Shown in pieces: positions 25,060 through 34,755 of a stretch of 64,000 nt of DNA (positions are counted from its first letter, which is position 1; each line of letters starts with the position of its first letter). Source of the stretch: Methylotenera sp. GTDB lineage: Bacteria > Pseudomonadota > Gammaproteobacteria > Burkholderiales > Methylophilaceae. The position numbers and the translations under genes were made by a program. The notes under the pieces are model-generated. The model ran no database searches. It was not told the origin of the DNA and saw only the letters and a list, made by a program, of their open reading frames with translations. The stretch spans positions 1-64,000 of the forward strand of contig JAKFVD010000025.1 of the NCBI GenBank assembly GCA_021732365.1, written 5' to 3'.

Positions 25060-26084
25060 GCTTCACCTGCTGCTAATGTTTTAGGCACTGGCAAGCCAAA
25101 ATGCTGATAAGCCAAGCCTGTAGCGATACGGCCGCGCGGTGTGCGCATTAAATACCCTTGCTGAATCAAGTAAGGTTCTAGTACATCTTCAATGGTATCG
25201 CGCTCTTCACCGATTGCCGCCGCCAGATTATCTAAACCGACTGGGCCACCGCCGAATTTTTCCAGCACGGCAAGTAACAGTTTTCTATCCATCACATCAA
25301 AACCAAGACTATCCACATCCAACATTTTAAGCGCCGCGTCTGCCACTTCGCTGCTGACAATACCATCTGATTTCACTTGTGCGTAATCGCGCACCCGGCG
25401 CAACAATCGATTCGCAATGCGCGGCGTACCGCGTGATCGCTTGGCCACTTCTAATGCGCCTGTTGCTGTAATTTGCACTTCTAACAAACCAGCACTGCGA
25501 TGCACGATTTTACCTAACTCTTCTGATGTATAAAATTCTAAGCGGGAGACAATGCCAAAACGGTCTCTCAATGGGTTAGTTAGCATGCCTGCGCGGGTGG
25601 TGGCGCCAACCAGTGTAAATGGCGGCAAATCAAGGCGCACGCTTCTTGCCGCAGGACCTTCGCCAATCATAATATCCAAACGGTAATCTTCCATCGCTGG
25701 ATACAAAATCTCTTCTACGACGGGACTTAATCGGTGAATTTCGTCAATAAATAGTACGTCATTCGGTTCTAGATTGGTGAGCAGGGCGGCTAAATCGCCT
25801 GCGCGTTCTAATACAGGCCCTGAGGTTTGACGTAAGTTAACACCCATTTCCCGCGCAATAATATGCGCTAAAGTCGTTTTGCCTAAGCCGGGTGGGCCAA
25901 ACAGCAGCACATGGTCTAAGGCTTCACTTCTGCCACGCGCGGCGTTAATAAAAATTTCCAACTGGCTACGCGCTTTTTCTTGGCCAACATACTCATCTAG
26001 GGCTTTGGGACGCAGCGCGCGCTCAATCGCCTCTTCTTGAGGGCTGGCGGCTTCTGGGGCAATAAATCGGTCTGTTTCTATCAT
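25047..26084 (-). CDS. ruvB: Holliday junction branch migration helicase RuvB
   Basis: A 345-aa AAA+ motor. Walker A GPPGLGKT is at 63-70, the DEIHR Walker B follows, GATTRAG is sensor 1, and the C-terminal winged helix contains the TPRGR motif. It drives branch migration with RuvA. Unlike in E. coli it is separate from ruvAC (which lie 7 kb away) and heads the ybgC-tol operon. The bases immediately upstream of the ATG are the end of a palindromic MITE-like element, so the ribosome site is supplied by the repeat. Confidence 0.98.
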   Translation of the reverse strand: MIETDRFIAPEAASPQEEAIERALRPKALDEYVGQEKARSQLEIFINAARGRSEALDHVLLFGPPGLGKTTLAHIIAREMGVNLRQTSGPVLERAGDLAALLTNLEPNDVLFIDEIHRLSPVVEEILYPAMEDYRLDIMIGEGPAARSVRLDLPPFTLVGATTRAGMLTNPLRDRFGIVSRLEFYTSEELGKIVHRSAGLLEVQITATGALEVAKRSRGTPRIANRLLRRVRDYAQVKSDGIVSSEVADAALKMLDVDSLGFDVMDRKLLLAVLEKFGGGPVGLDNLAAAIGEERDTIEDVLEPYLIQQGYLMRTPRGRIATGLAYQHFGLPVPKTLAAGEAWQQ

Positions 26085-26228
26085 ATGGGCATCTCTGTAA
26101 ATCCAATTTTCGTCGTTACACTGCGTTGCTCATAAAAAATAATTCCTTACATATCAATATATGCGGCGTCATTATTTTTTAATCGCGCCTTGTTTAACTT
26201 AGAAACTTGAATTTACAGAGATACCCAT
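26085..26228. repeat. MITE-like palindromic element with 22-bp terminal inverted repeats
   Basis: The arms 26085-26106 and 26207-26228 are inverted copies (20 of 22 match; core TTTACAGAGAT). A second inner inverted repeat (AAAAAATAAT near 26133 and ATTATTTTTT near 26171) makes the whole 144 bases an imperfect palindrome around an AT-rich loop. It encodes nothing. One end touches the ATG of ruvB, and the other lies 45 bases from the end of the GGDEF-EAL gene. I did not see a second copy in the window and cannot see the target duplication clearly. Confidence 0.8.
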
Positions 26229-26272
26229 AACTGCTAAATGACTTAAACGCAGTGCGCGCTAACTAAACGCCA

Positions 26273-28579
26273 TTATGAGTTTAATTGTGAGAAATTCTCA
26301 ATCAATTTTTTAATCGCAACAGGCGAGCCTAAATGCATGCCTTGTCCATAATGCACGCCAATTAATTTAAGCTCTTTTAAAATCGCTTCGTTTTCTACAA
26401 ATTCAGCCACAGTTTTAATATTCATGGCCTCTGCCACGCTATGAATCGAGCGCACCATGGCGTGGTCAATTTTATTGGTGTGCATTTCTTTTACAAAGGC
26501 GCCGTCAATTTTTAAGTAATCTACTTCGAAATTTTTCAAATAGGTAAACGATGACATGCCGCTACCAAAATCGTCTAGCGCAAAGCTACAGCCTAATTTT
26601 CTTAATGCTGTAAATAAGTGAATGGTGTTTTTAAGATTCACAATCGCTGAGGTTTCGGTAATTTCAAAACAAATGGATGTTGGCGGTATTGCGTAAATGA
26701 CTAGTTGCTCACGAATAAAGCCCAACAAGCTTTTATCGCCTAACGAGGTGCCCGATAAGTTAATCGAAAATACGTAGTTACATTTTTCTGCGCTTTTATC
26801 CAGCATTTCGCGATACGCAGCAAATGTGTTGCGAATCACCCAGCGATCAATATTGGGCATTAGGTGATAACGCTCAGCCGATGGGATAAACGAAGTAGGC
26901 AACATAATTTTGCCGTCTGGACTTACTTTTCTAATTAATACTTCATAGTGATGCTGGGCTTGCACATGAATAGATAGTGGCACGATGGGCTGACAATACA
27001 GCATAAATTGTTCATCATCAATTTCATCGGTAATGTCAGAGATTGCTTCGACTTGGCTACGACGCTGAGCGACTTCAATATCGCCAGCACTGAATAAAAA
27101 GCTTTGATTACGGCCCGCTTTTTTGGCTGAGTAACAAGCTGAGTCGGCCGCATGAATAATATCGCTGACACTTTCAAAACTCGCATTCACCACTACAATG
27201 CCGATACTGACGCCAATATTAAAAATTTTATCGTCATGCATAAAGCGATAATCACGCACGATTTTTAATATGGTGCTGGTAATTTGGTCGGCATCGGCAA
27301 GGCTACAGTTTTCTAATAGCAAGCCAAATTCGTCACCACCTAAACGCGCCAAAGTGTCTCTATCGCGCATGCGGTTGGCAAACAATGCGCTAACCTGCTT
27401 GAGCAACTCGTCGCCTGCCGCATGGCCAGAGGTGTCATTCACCAACTTAAATTGGTCTAAATCCATATAGCAAAATACATGCTGCGCATTAGATTCGTAC
27501 ACATTTTTTAAGCTGCGCTCTAGCCTAGCTTCAAACTCGCGTCGATTAATTAAGCCTGTTAAATCATCATGTTGCGCCTGATGTCGTAACATACTGGTTG
27601 CATCATTAATTTTGTCTTGCATCATGTCGTATGCTTGTTTAAGGCTGGTAGACATTGAGTTAAAGCCTTTTTGCAAAGTTTTAAGCTCACCGCTAGAGTT
27701 TTCGGTGATGGTTTGTGCAAAAATACCTTCGCCTACTTTATTAACAGCGTGCGCAATTTCTTGAATCGGTTTCGTGATATTACGGCCAATCCACCAAGCA
27801 ATTAACACACTTATAAACAAGCCAAATAAGCCGATTAATACAATTTTAGTGATTAAATCTTGCTTTAAACTATGTAATGTTTGATTGCTTAAATCCACAT
27901 AAACTTGGCCAATTTCCATTGGCTGTTCACTGTTGTATGTATCTCGTCCAGCATCGTATGGACTAGTAAAATCATCAATCTCAACCAAGCTGCGGGTAAT
28001 GGGCGCGGTAAATATAGTGCTGCCTTTTTGTCTGAATTCGTTGATATTGTCTTTATCGATGCGGTTAATTAACTCTTGCGCCAGTGGCCGGCCGCTGAGT
28101 GCAAGCACGACGCCTTTGCTGTCAATCACCAATACTGTTCTCACTTCTTGTTCATTCACTAAAGCTTGCTGGACTAATTTTTGCAGAATTTGGCGATTGC
28201 CTGAAATCACGCCGTATTCGGCGGCTGGTGCCAATTGTGATGCAATAATACGGCCACGATCACTAAGTGATTGATTTAAAACACCAAACACGTTTGAAAT
28301 AGCGTAGCCTGCTAAAATAATCGCAAATAACATGGCTGGAACTGTGCCTAGTAAAATCACACGCGATTTAATGCCTAGGTTATTAAAACCAAAATGATGC
28401 AACCCAAAACCACCCAGCGCACTGTAATTGGCACTTGAAGTGCGTCTGTTTGGTGAACTGGAATCGTTGGCTGAGCCGCTGCCATTGGTTAATGGTTTTT
28501 GATTGGTGGAAATTTTACCCAAAGGCCTTTCACCCGAAGATTTTTTGAAAGGGTTACTCATGCTGAGCTGCTTCCGCAT
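26273..28579 (-). CDS. Membrane GGDEF-EAL protein with CHASE8-like periplasmic domain and HAMP
   Basis: A 768-aa inner-membrane protein. A disordered N-terminal 60 residues is followed by a transmembrane helix (about 72-95), a periplasmic region of 150 residues with QLAPAAEYGVISGNR (as in YfiN/TpbB and BarA sensors), a second helix (about 245-265), a HAMP domain, then GGDEF (RLGGDEFGLL) and EAL domains. The EAL signature is EVL but keeps the catalytic Glu, and DDFGSG plus the later Lys are intact, so both synthesis and breakdown of c-di-GMP are possible. Its start overlaps the upstream binding-protein gene by 26 bases. Confidence 0.92.
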   Translation of the reverse strand: MRKQLSMSNPFKKSSGERPLGKISTNQKPLTNGSGSANDSSSPNRRTSSANYSALGGFGLHHFGFNNLGIKSRVILLGTVPAMLFAIILAGYAISNVFGVLNQSLSDRGRIIASQLAPAAEYGVISGNRQILQKLVQQALVNEQEVRTVLVIDSKGVVLALSGRPLAQELINRIDKDNINEFRQKGSTIFTAPITRSLVEIDDFTSPYDAGRDTYNSEQPMEIGQVYVDLSNQTLHSLKQDLITKIVLIGLFGLFISVLIAWWIGRNITKPIQEIAHAVNKVGEGIFAQTITENSSGELKTLQKGFNSMSTSLKQAYDMMQDKINDATSMLRHQAQHDDLTGLINRREFEARLERSLKNVYESNAQHVFCYMDLDQFKLVNDTSGHAAGDELLKQVSALFANRMRDRDTLARLGGDEFGLLLENCSLADADQITSTILKIVRDYRFMHDDKIFNIGVSIGIVVVNASFESVSDIIHAADSACYSAKKAGRNQSFLFSAGDIEVAQRRSQVEAISDITDEIDDEQFMLYCQPIVPLSIHVQAQHHYEVLIRKVSPDGKIMLPTSFIPSAERYHLMPNIDRWVIRNTFAAYREMLDKSAEKCNYVFSINLSGTSLGDKSLLGFIREQLVIYAIPPTSICFEITETSAIVNLKNTIHLFTALRKLGCSFALDDFGSGMSSFTYLKNFEVDYLKIDGAFVKEMHTNKIDHAMVRSIHSVAEAMNIKTVAEFVENEAILKELKLIGVHYGQGMHLGSPVAIKKLIENFSQLNS

Positions 28580-29522
28580 CTAGCAATTTTCTATAGGCAT
28601 TTTCTTCGTCAGCAACCGTAATATTAAGTGAACGCGCCACTTGGTAGTTAACAGAAATTGAAAAATAGCGAGGCGCTTGCGGTGGTGGAAGCAAGCCAGG
28701 CGCTGCTTGCGTTTTGATGGCAATTTCTGCCGCTTGTTTAGCCAATTGTTTGGTTGTGCTGTAAACAGCCGCTAAAGCACCTGCACGTACATACGATTGT
28801 GAATAGCCGAATACCGGTTTTTGATGCCGATAAGTAGTTAACAAAATAGCTTGCGCTGTTTCGCGGCTGTACACCACAGGGTCAGGAATCGCCATCAGCG
28901 CATCAGTACTATCTAATAATTTTTGTAATTTAGGGATCAATTCTGATTCCTGTTTAATGGTTTCAATGGATACATTAAGGTTTCTTTTTTCACCTGTATC
29001 TTTCACTATTTCATAATATTGCGATGAAGTTTTGCCCAGCATAACGCCCACATTTTTTACTTCTGGCAAAATTGTTTTAATGAGCAACATTTGCCGCGAA
29101 TAGGGCTGATCTAACACAATCGCACTAAAATTGCCTAAATCGCGCCCGCTTGCTTCTAACAATTTATTAAAAGTAGGTAGCGGCGTAAAAACGCCCAATA
29201 CAGGAGTAGTAAATTTTAGCTTGCTGGAGGCTTCTAACGCTTTGACACCCAGCGCAATCACTAGCTCACTATTCTCTGCAACTACAGGCCTTTCTGAATC
29301 TTGCAAATCAATTACTTTAACACGCAAAGCAGTGTTTTTTGTGGCAATTAATTCTTCTTTAAAATGGTCTACAAATTCTAAATAAGATTGTGACGGCGCA
29401 CTGATGATGATGGTAATACCAGTGTAAGCATAAGATAAAGCTGGGCAGCACAAATGCGCGATTAACGCTAACAGCGTTAATTTTTTCAATAAAAAATAGT
29501 TATTTTTAGACTGCTTAAACAA
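28554..29522 (-). CDS. Periplasmic ABC-type substrate-binding protein, sensor partner of the GGDEF-EAL protein
   Basis: A 322-aa protein with a signal peptide (hydrophobic run to about residue 32) and the two-lobed fold of the ABC_sub_bind family (VNITV- and LVIALGVKALEAS-type segments, GVFTPLPTFNKLLE). No permease or ATPase gene lies beside it. It overlaps the GGDEF-EAL gene by 26 bases and follows the TonB receptor gene by 43 bases. The likely role is to bind a ligand in the periplasm and signal to the GGDEF-EAL sensor rather than to feed a transporter. The ligand is not readable. Confidence 0.8.
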   Translation of the reverse strand: MFKQSKNNYFLLKKLTLLALIAHLCCPALSYAYTGITIIISAPSQSYLEFVDHFKEELIATKNTALRVKVIDLQDSERPVVAENSELVIALGVKALEASSKLKFTTPVLGVFTPLPTFNKLLEASGRDLGNFSAIVLDQPYSRQMLLIKTILPEVKNVGVMLGKTSSQYYEIVKDTGEKRNLNVSIETIKQESELIPKLQKLLDSTDALMAIPDPVVYSRETAQAILLTTYRHQKPVFGYSQSYVRAGALAAVYSTTKQLAKQAAEIAIKTQAAPGLLPPPQAPRYFSISVNYQVARSLNITVADEENAYRKLLDAEAAQHE

Positions 29523-29565
29523 TAGGAATCACTTTATGTACGATTAAGTTAACACTTAAAATGCA

Positions 29566-31647
29566 TTAAAAATCTAGCCTTACATTAATGCGGCCACGGC
29601 GTTTAAACGTGTTGTAATCGGCAAATTCTTCATAATGATTATTAAATAGATTTTCAATCACCATGTTGACCTCGCCGTTATAACGACCACTTTGAAATTT
29701 TCTGGCTAGCCTTAGATCAGATTTTCTGATTAAATCAACCTTATTACCATCCCCCAAAAGGTCAGCCTCACTCGTTTGGTAGTAAGCCAAACTGGCATCC
29801 CATTGTGGGTTGAAACGATGTGTTAATAGGGAGCTAAAGGTGTTGCGAGGCGCTGAGCTAGTGTAATCTTGTTTAAGGCCATCTTCAGTTTCGCGAATAT
29901 GGATATAAGCATGGTTCACCAGTAGGTTAGTATTGCGACTTAACTGCCAATTTGCCTGAAATTCTATGCCGTTTACCTCAGCGCCGCCCTGATTAACATT
30001 TGTTGTAATATCTGCACCAAGAAAAGGGTTTAATAGCACAGCATTGGGCGGCACGACTAAATCTGTTCGATTCGCATCTCTAATCACATCACTAATCTTG
30101 TCGCTGAATAATCTGGCATCTAATTGCAAGCGGCCCAGTTTGCCTAAGTAACCTAATTCGCGTGAAATAATTTGCTCTGGCGCAAGATTCCCTGTGTTTG
30201 CTCTATATTGAAAAATAAGCGTGTTAGGGTTAGCTAATGTAGTGGGCAGCACCAACCTATCCCTAAACCGTTCTTCTACATAATTGGGTGTACGTAATGC
30301 ACTAGATGCGCCTATGCGAAAAGTATGATTTGGGTGAGGCTTAAAATTAAGGCTGGCTCTGGGTGAAGTGTCAGTGCCAGTAAAATCGTTATGCTCAATC
30401 AATGCGCCTGCATTGACTGTCAGTTTTTCATGCAAACGCCATTCTGCATGGCCAAAAAGCCGTTGCAGATTAAAGTAATCGGTTTTTCTAGAGTCTAAAT
30501 AGTTTGGCGCATAAACTGAATCTTGCCTAACGCTGCCACCCCATACAGCCCTAATTTGTTTACCCAAAGCAAATGTTTGCTGCGCCTCAATATCGGTGCG
30601 CTGTTGTACAACAGCATTATTCACATACACATTATCGTTAACTAAACTGGCGGCAACTACAGGGCTTATTGCTGCTATTATTGGCCTTAAATTGACCGAA
30701 GTGGTTTCATCATCTGATTTGTCGTAGTTGTGAAAAGCTTGTAGCGTGAAATCGCTAGTATCAGAAATATGATGTCGCCAGCGTATTAATGCATAGTGAT
30801 TATTAATCTGTTTGGTACGTGGCAAAAAAACAAAAGGATCGTTTTCAATATTGCCTTCGCCACGCGCACCATCGGCAATACCCAATTCAAACTCAAGCGT
30901 ATCTTTCAGATTGATGCGGTAATCCGCCTGCGAGTTGATAAAACGCGTGCGTTTAAAATCATTTCTATCGTCCAATCCATCATCTTGGCGATAACCTGCT
31001 GTAAAACGATAACTCAGCGCATCTAATTTGCCAGCATGGCGATAAAATACTTCATTACGGCCGCTGCCATGCGTTGCAACCACGCTATTGGCAGGTGTTT
31101 CGTCTGGGGTTTGGGTAATGATATTAATCACCCCAAAGTAAGAATTTGCACCATAGCTTGCGGCATTTGGCCCACGGGTAACTTCAATGCGGTCAATATC
31201 AATAATCGCAATCGGCAGCTCGCTCCAATTGACACCGCCAAATAATGGGCTGTACACCGAACGCCCATTAATCATCACTTGCATATTGCCTGCATAAGCA
31301 GATGTAATGCCATGGTAGCTAACCGCGTGATTAGTGTTATACACATAACCCGCATTGGCGCCCACATACATACCTGGCACTAAGCGAAAAATATCTGGCA
31401 AATCAACAGTGCCACTGGCACGAATTGTTTCACGGTCAATTACGGTTACTGCTGAGGGGACATCTGCTGCTGCTTGTGATAAGCGCGATACGGTTAATAC
31501 TTTTGGCACCTCACCCATGTAATCGTCTTCAGACATAAAATCTGAAGAGGTATTTTCTGCGTAAGCAGCAAGATTAAAAAACGCCAAAAAAGCTGCAGTT
31601 AAGCATAAATGTTGGGGTGAGGCATTTGCAGAACGAATCATCAGCAT
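29566..31647 (-). CDS. TonB-dependent outer-membrane receptor
   Basis: A 693-aa receptor with a signal peptide ending near AYA (residue ~31). The plug domain starts VSRLSQAAADVPSAVTVIDR and holds RLVPGMYVG and RIEVTRGPNAASYG. A 22-strand barrel follows and ends in Phe (INVRLDF), the usual outer-membrane insertion signal. Its substrate is unknown. It heads the three-gene module with the periplasmic binding protein and GGDEF-EAL sensor, so it may import or sense a ligand as well as transport it. Confidence 0.93.
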   Translation of the reverse strand: MLMIRSANASPQHLCLTAAFLAFFNLAAYAENTSSDFMSEDDYMGEVPKVLTVSRLSQAAADVPSAVTVIDRETIRASGTVDLPDIFRLVPGMYVGANAGYVYNTNHAVSYHGITSAYAGNMQVMINGRSVYSPLFGGVNWSELPIAIIDIDRIEVTRGPNAASYGANSYFGVINIITQTPDETPANSVVATHGSGRNEVFYRHAGKLDALSYRFTAGYRQDDGLDDRNDFKRTRFINSQADYRINLKDTLEFELGIADGARGEGNIENDPFVFLPRTKQINNHYALIRWRHHISDTSDFTLQAFHNYDKSDDETTSVNLRPIIAAISPVVAASLVNDNVYVNNAVVQQRTDIEAQQTFALGKQIRAVWGGSVRQDSVYAPNYLDSRKTDYFNLQRLFGHAEWRLHEKLTVNAGALIEHNDFTGTDTSPRASLNFKPHPNHTFRIGASSALRTPNYVEERFRDRLVLPTTLANPNTLIFQYRANTGNLAPEQIISRELGYLGKLGRLQLDARLFSDKISDVIRDANRTDLVVPPNAVLLNPFLGADITTNVNQGGAEVNGIEFQANWQLSRNTNLLVNHAYIHIRETEDGLKQDYTSSAPRNTFSSLLTHRFNPQWDASLAYYQTSEADLLGDGNKVDLIRKSDLRLARKFQSGRYNGEVNMVIENLFNNHYEEFADYNTFKRRGRINVRLDF

Positions 31648-31726
31648 ACTTTTTAATCAGCTCTACTCAAGGCTTTAATCAATTTGCCACTTTAATAATC
31701 TTTAAGCCAATCATATCGCTTAAATA

Positions 31727-32629
31727 TTAATTAGCTTTGGGCTTTCGCCAAAATTTACGTACTAACCAGAGCATAAAAATGCCAATGAACAACCACGGAA
31801 TTGCACCCACCACGAAAGTAATCACCTGACCAATACTTTCCATCAACACTTGCCCCGCATTTTTAAGTGCGCGTGCAACTGGGGCAAAAAAACCTTGCTC
31901 GGTAACGCCCTGTGCGGCAGTAAAATCGATATTGACAGCGACTAAATCAGTTTCTAACGCCAACATTTTGCGTACACTCGCAATGCTGTCCAACTCGCTT
32001 TGCGTATTGGCTAACTCACGCTCTACATCGATAATGTCCTTAAACTTAGCTGTTTTATCATGCAACATCAAGCGCAGTCTATCCCTCAAATCGGTTAGAT
32101 TTTTAATACGCGCTTCTGCGTCCACCACTTGAATGGTTTTATCTTCGCTATCTCGATTGTGTTGCAATACCTCGCCATTTTTGGCTAATCCACTTAAAAA
32201 GATGGGTACATTTCTGGGTGGTAAACGCACACTTAAGCTGGCAGATGGCGGGCTGTATTCAGTTTCTTGGTTGTAATTTGCACTTAATAATTGGCAGTTA
32301 AGCGCTTCGCAGTGTTTGAGGGCGGCATCAAAGTTGGCTTGCATGTTCTCAGCCACAGTTTCGATTTGTAAATGATGCCGCAGTGCAATGTATTTTTTAG
32401 CGGCATTATCAGCTATTGGCTCACTCATCTCAGTTAAGCTTTGTTCGGCACTATTGCTAGTATCTCTAGTGCTAGCAACTTTAGACATCGAATCTACCGC
32501 CATTTTGCCCATTGGCGCGGCTAAGCTTGAATACTCTGGCGCTTCGCTTGATGCATTCTGATTGCCACACGCAGCCAGCACAAGGCACGTTATGCCAATT
32601 AAGAAACCAATTAAGCTGTACTTTTTCAT
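31727..32629 (-). CDS. DUF4349 lipoprotein
   Basis: A 300-aa protein. The N-terminal signal ends in the lipobox LAAC (CLVLAAC-GN). The DUF4349 region (about 85-260) includes the coiled-coil segment RIKNLTDLRDRLRLMLHD... and AVNIDFTA. A transmembrane helix lies at about 268-290, with a short basic tail. The function of the family is unknown. The combination of lipid anchor and C-terminal helix suggests it sits in the inner membrane facing the periplasm. Confidence 0.82.
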   Translation of the reverse strand: MKKYSLIGFLIGITCLVLAACGNQNASSEAPEYSSLAAPMGKMAVDSMSKVASTRDTSNSAEQSLTEMSEPIADNAAKKYIALRHHLQIETVAENMQANFDAALKHCEALNCQLLSANYNQETEYSPPSASLSVRLPPRNVPIFLSGLAKNGEVLQHNRDSEDKTIQVVDAEARIKNLTDLRDRLRLMLHDKTAKFKDIIDVERELANTQSELDSIASVRKMLALETDLVAVNIDFTAAQGVTEQGFFAPVARALKNAGQVLMESIGQVITFVVGAIPWLFIGIFMLWLVRKFWRKPKAN

Positions 32630-32732
32630 CGATTAACCTTATGTAGTAAGGCTAAAATTAAGCCCATTTATAGGGTTAAATTGTACCTGTATTAGACATG
32701 AATATTAAAACTTAAAACATGCAAATGAGTAA

Positions 32733-32766
32733 TAAAAAAGTCGCTTCAATTACAGCGACTTTTTTA
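32733..32766. terminator. Bidirectional terminator between ruvA and the DUF4349 gene
   Basis: A perfect 12-bp stem (32734-32745 with 32754-32765) with AAAAAA and TTTTTT ends and an eight-base loop. Read leftward it ends the yebC-nuclease-ruvC-ruvA transcript. Confidence 0.9.
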
Positions 32767-32782
32767 TACTCATTTGACTTAA

Positions 32783-33364
32783 CTAGTTTTTTGAAAGGAA
32801 TTTTAGAGATTGCCGAATGCCCTCAGAAACAGACAATTCCTTGGGTAACAATTTAATCGTGGCTAATGCTTCTTTATCGTTATAACCAAGTGCCAGCAGC
32901 GCATTCAATATATCGCTAGTGGCTGATTTTGGCTGCGCAGCACCCACGCCACTTACACCATTAATCGAGAATTTATCTTTAAGCTCAAGCAGCAAACGCT
33001 CTGCCGTTTTTTTGCCAATGCCAGGAATGCGCGTCAGCATCGCCACTTCTTGCAAGTTAACCGCTTGAATCAAATCTTCGATACTCACGCCACTTAAGAT
33101 AGATAATGCCGATTTAGCGCCAATGCCATTAACCTTAAGCAATTGTTTAAACGTACTTTTTTCTTGCTCGCTACCAAAACCATACAGCAATTGCGCATCT
33201 TCACGCACCACCATATAAGTCAGCAATTGCACTTTTGCGCCTATTTCTGGCAGATTATAAAAAGTGCTCATCGGCACTTCTACTTCATAACCCACGCCCG
33301 CACAGTCAATCACCACTTGCGGTGGTGCTTTTTCAATCAGAATTCCGTTTAGGCGTGCAATCAT
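32783..33364 (-). CDS. ruvA: Holliday junction branch migration protein RuvA
   Basis: A 193-aa RuvA: N-terminal OB-fold ([20 protein letters not shown], with [11 protein letters not shown]), two helix-hairpin-helix motifs ([15 protein letters not shown] and [19 protein letters not shown]), a short acidic linker, and a C-terminal RuvB-binding domain. It holds the four-way junction for RuvB and RuvC. It overlaps the ruvC end by four bases. Confidence 0.97.
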   Translation of the reverse strand: MIARLNGILIEKAPPQVVIDCAGVGYEVEVPMSTFYNLPEIGAKVQLLTYMVVREDAQLLYGFGSEQEKSTFKQLLKVNGIGAKSALSILSGVSIEDLIQAVNLQEVAMLTRIPGIGKKTAERLLLELKDKFSINGVSGVGAAQPKSATSDILNALLALGYNDKEALATIKLLPKELSVSEGIRQSLKFLSKN

Positions 33365-33942
33365 ATTAATCTACCATTCTTAACTCTAAAACCCGCTGTG
33401 GCCAGTTTCCCTAATCCTTGCCCGCCATGTGCATGACAAATTGCGCATGCCAGTGCATCAGCTGAGTCTGGGCTTGGTAAACCAGGCAAATTCAGCAGTC
33501 GTTTGACCATTTCCTGTACTTGCTCTTTTTGTGCATGGCCATTACCCACAACGGCTTGCTTGACTTGTAAGGCCGTATATTCAGCCACAATTAAGTTGCG
33601 AATCACCGCCGCGCTAATCGCTGCACCACGCGCTTGACCCAGCAATAAAGTAGATTGCGGATTCACATTGACGAACACTTTCTCAACCGCCGCTTGCGTG
33701 GGCTGATAAGTATCGATGACCTCAAACAAGCCATCTAAAATAATTTTTAACCGCGCTGGTAATTCTTCTCTATCGTCTTCGCCTGCCACTTTATTCTTTT
33801 TACCACTCGCAGTTTTAATGGTGCCGCTGGTTATATAGGTGATTTTTTCACCAACTTTTTCAATCACACCAAAACCTGTTAAACGTAGGCCAGGGTCGAT
33901 TCCAAGAATTCGCGTCAATTTATCAGTCAACAACCACACCAT
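33361..33942 (-). CDS. ruvC: Crossover junction endodeoxyribonuclease RuvC
   Basis: A 193-aa resolvase with catalytic acidics in ILGIDPG, VEKVF and the [13 protein letters not shown] segment. The start is ambiguous. The ATG at 33942 lies 20 bases inside the upstream nuclease gene. The family usually starts just before TRILGIDPG, here a TTG at 33918 five bases after that gene's stop. Neither has a good Shine-Dalgarno. The ruvC 5' end may have been rewritten when the upstream gene was inserted. A Lys-rich insert ([15 protein letters not shown]) near residue 48 adds about ten residues to the usual length. Confidence 0.96.
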   Translation of the reverse strand: MVWLLTDKLTRILGIDPGLRLTGFGVIEKVGEKITYITSGTIKTASGKKNKVAGEDDREELPARLKIILDGLFEVIDTYQPTQAAVEKVFVNVNPQSTLLLGQARGAAISAAVIRNLIVAEYTALQVKQAVVGNGHAQKEQVQEMVKRLLNLPGLPSPDSADALACAICHAHGGQGLGKLATAGFRVKNGRLI

Positions 33943-34753
33943 ATTTTAGAAGCAGTTTCGGCAAGTGATCGTCTAGGTTATCAACTTGAGCGTTATTTAA
34001 CTCAATCAGATTGAGTGCATATTTTTTATATATTTCTTTTTTTAGTTCTTTCCGTTCAATATATTTTGGATCATTATCTAAACCCCAATACTCAATGTAA
34101 ACCTTACCTTCAGGCACATAAAAATCACAATAAAGCTCTTCTTCTACAGGAAGCAAACGCTCATATGCGTGCGCAACCCTTGAAAAATATAGCCAATTGT
34201 CAACGAGCATTTCACCTCTTGAGCGAACCATGTGTCCATCTGTTGCACGATGGCTAGCTACAAACTTATCTCTAAATCCAACTGTTTTTTCTTCTTTTTT
34301 TACTGCTGTAGCCTCAACAATTATATCTTTTGGCTGCTGCTGTTTAGTACCTAAAAACTCAGATACAGCATTCTTTAATATTCGCGATGTAAAAATTGCA
34401 TCAGGCCACAATACGAATGGAACTCCTGTTTTGTGATACTCGTGTGATTCAGCACGCAATCTTTTGCCTTGAACCGTTGGCAACCAGCCTTTCTTGCCTT
34501 TTTCTATCCAACCCAATTCAGCCAATACTTGGTTAACTTTTTTAGCGTCTATACCTAAACGCTCACCAAGCTGGGTCGAATTTAGGACAGTTGATGTAAC
34601 AGGCTTATCTGCTTCTGATTTTTTATGCTCATCTTCTTGTTCTTTTTTTGGCTTTTTATTTTCAACTCGCCAATGCTCTAAACAAAGTTTAAAGCCGGCC
34701 TTTGAAACTGAACTAGTGCAGTTATCAACAGAGCATTTAGGCAAGATGGACAT
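33923..34753 (-). CDS. Putative PD-(D/E)XK nuclease with zinc finger and winged helix, inside the yebC-ruvC operon
   Basis: A 276-aa protein not normally found here. Residues 7-28 form a likely zinc finger (C-x4-C, then C-x2-H). A Lys/Glu-rich linker follows. Residues about 55-102 look like a winged helix of the KilA-C/antirepressor type ([19 protein letters not shown]). The C-terminal 110 residues have the order of a PD-(D/E)XK nuclease: RSRGE, CDFYVP and YIEYWG, followed by a [11 protein letters not shown] helix. Two bases separate it from yebC, whose last codons supply its GAGGAG ribosome site, and it overlaps or abuts ruvC. It is AT-rich. DNA cleavage is inferred from motif order; defence or repair roles are both possible. 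Confidence 0.65.
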   Translation of the reverse strand: MSILPKCSVDNCTSSVSKAGFKLCLEHWRVENKKPKKEQEDEHKKSEADKPVTSTVLNSTQLGERLGIDAKKVNQVLAELGWIEKGKKGWLPTVQGKRLRAESHEYHKTGVPFVLWPDAIFTSRILKNAVSEFLGTKQQQPKDIIVEATAVKKEEKTVGFRDKFVASHRATDGHMVRSRGEMLVDNWLYFSRVAHAYERLLPVEEELYCDFYVPEGKVYIEYWGLDNDPKYIERKELKKEIYKKYALNLIELNNAQVDNLDDHLPKLLLKYGVVVD

Positions 34754-34755
34754 GT

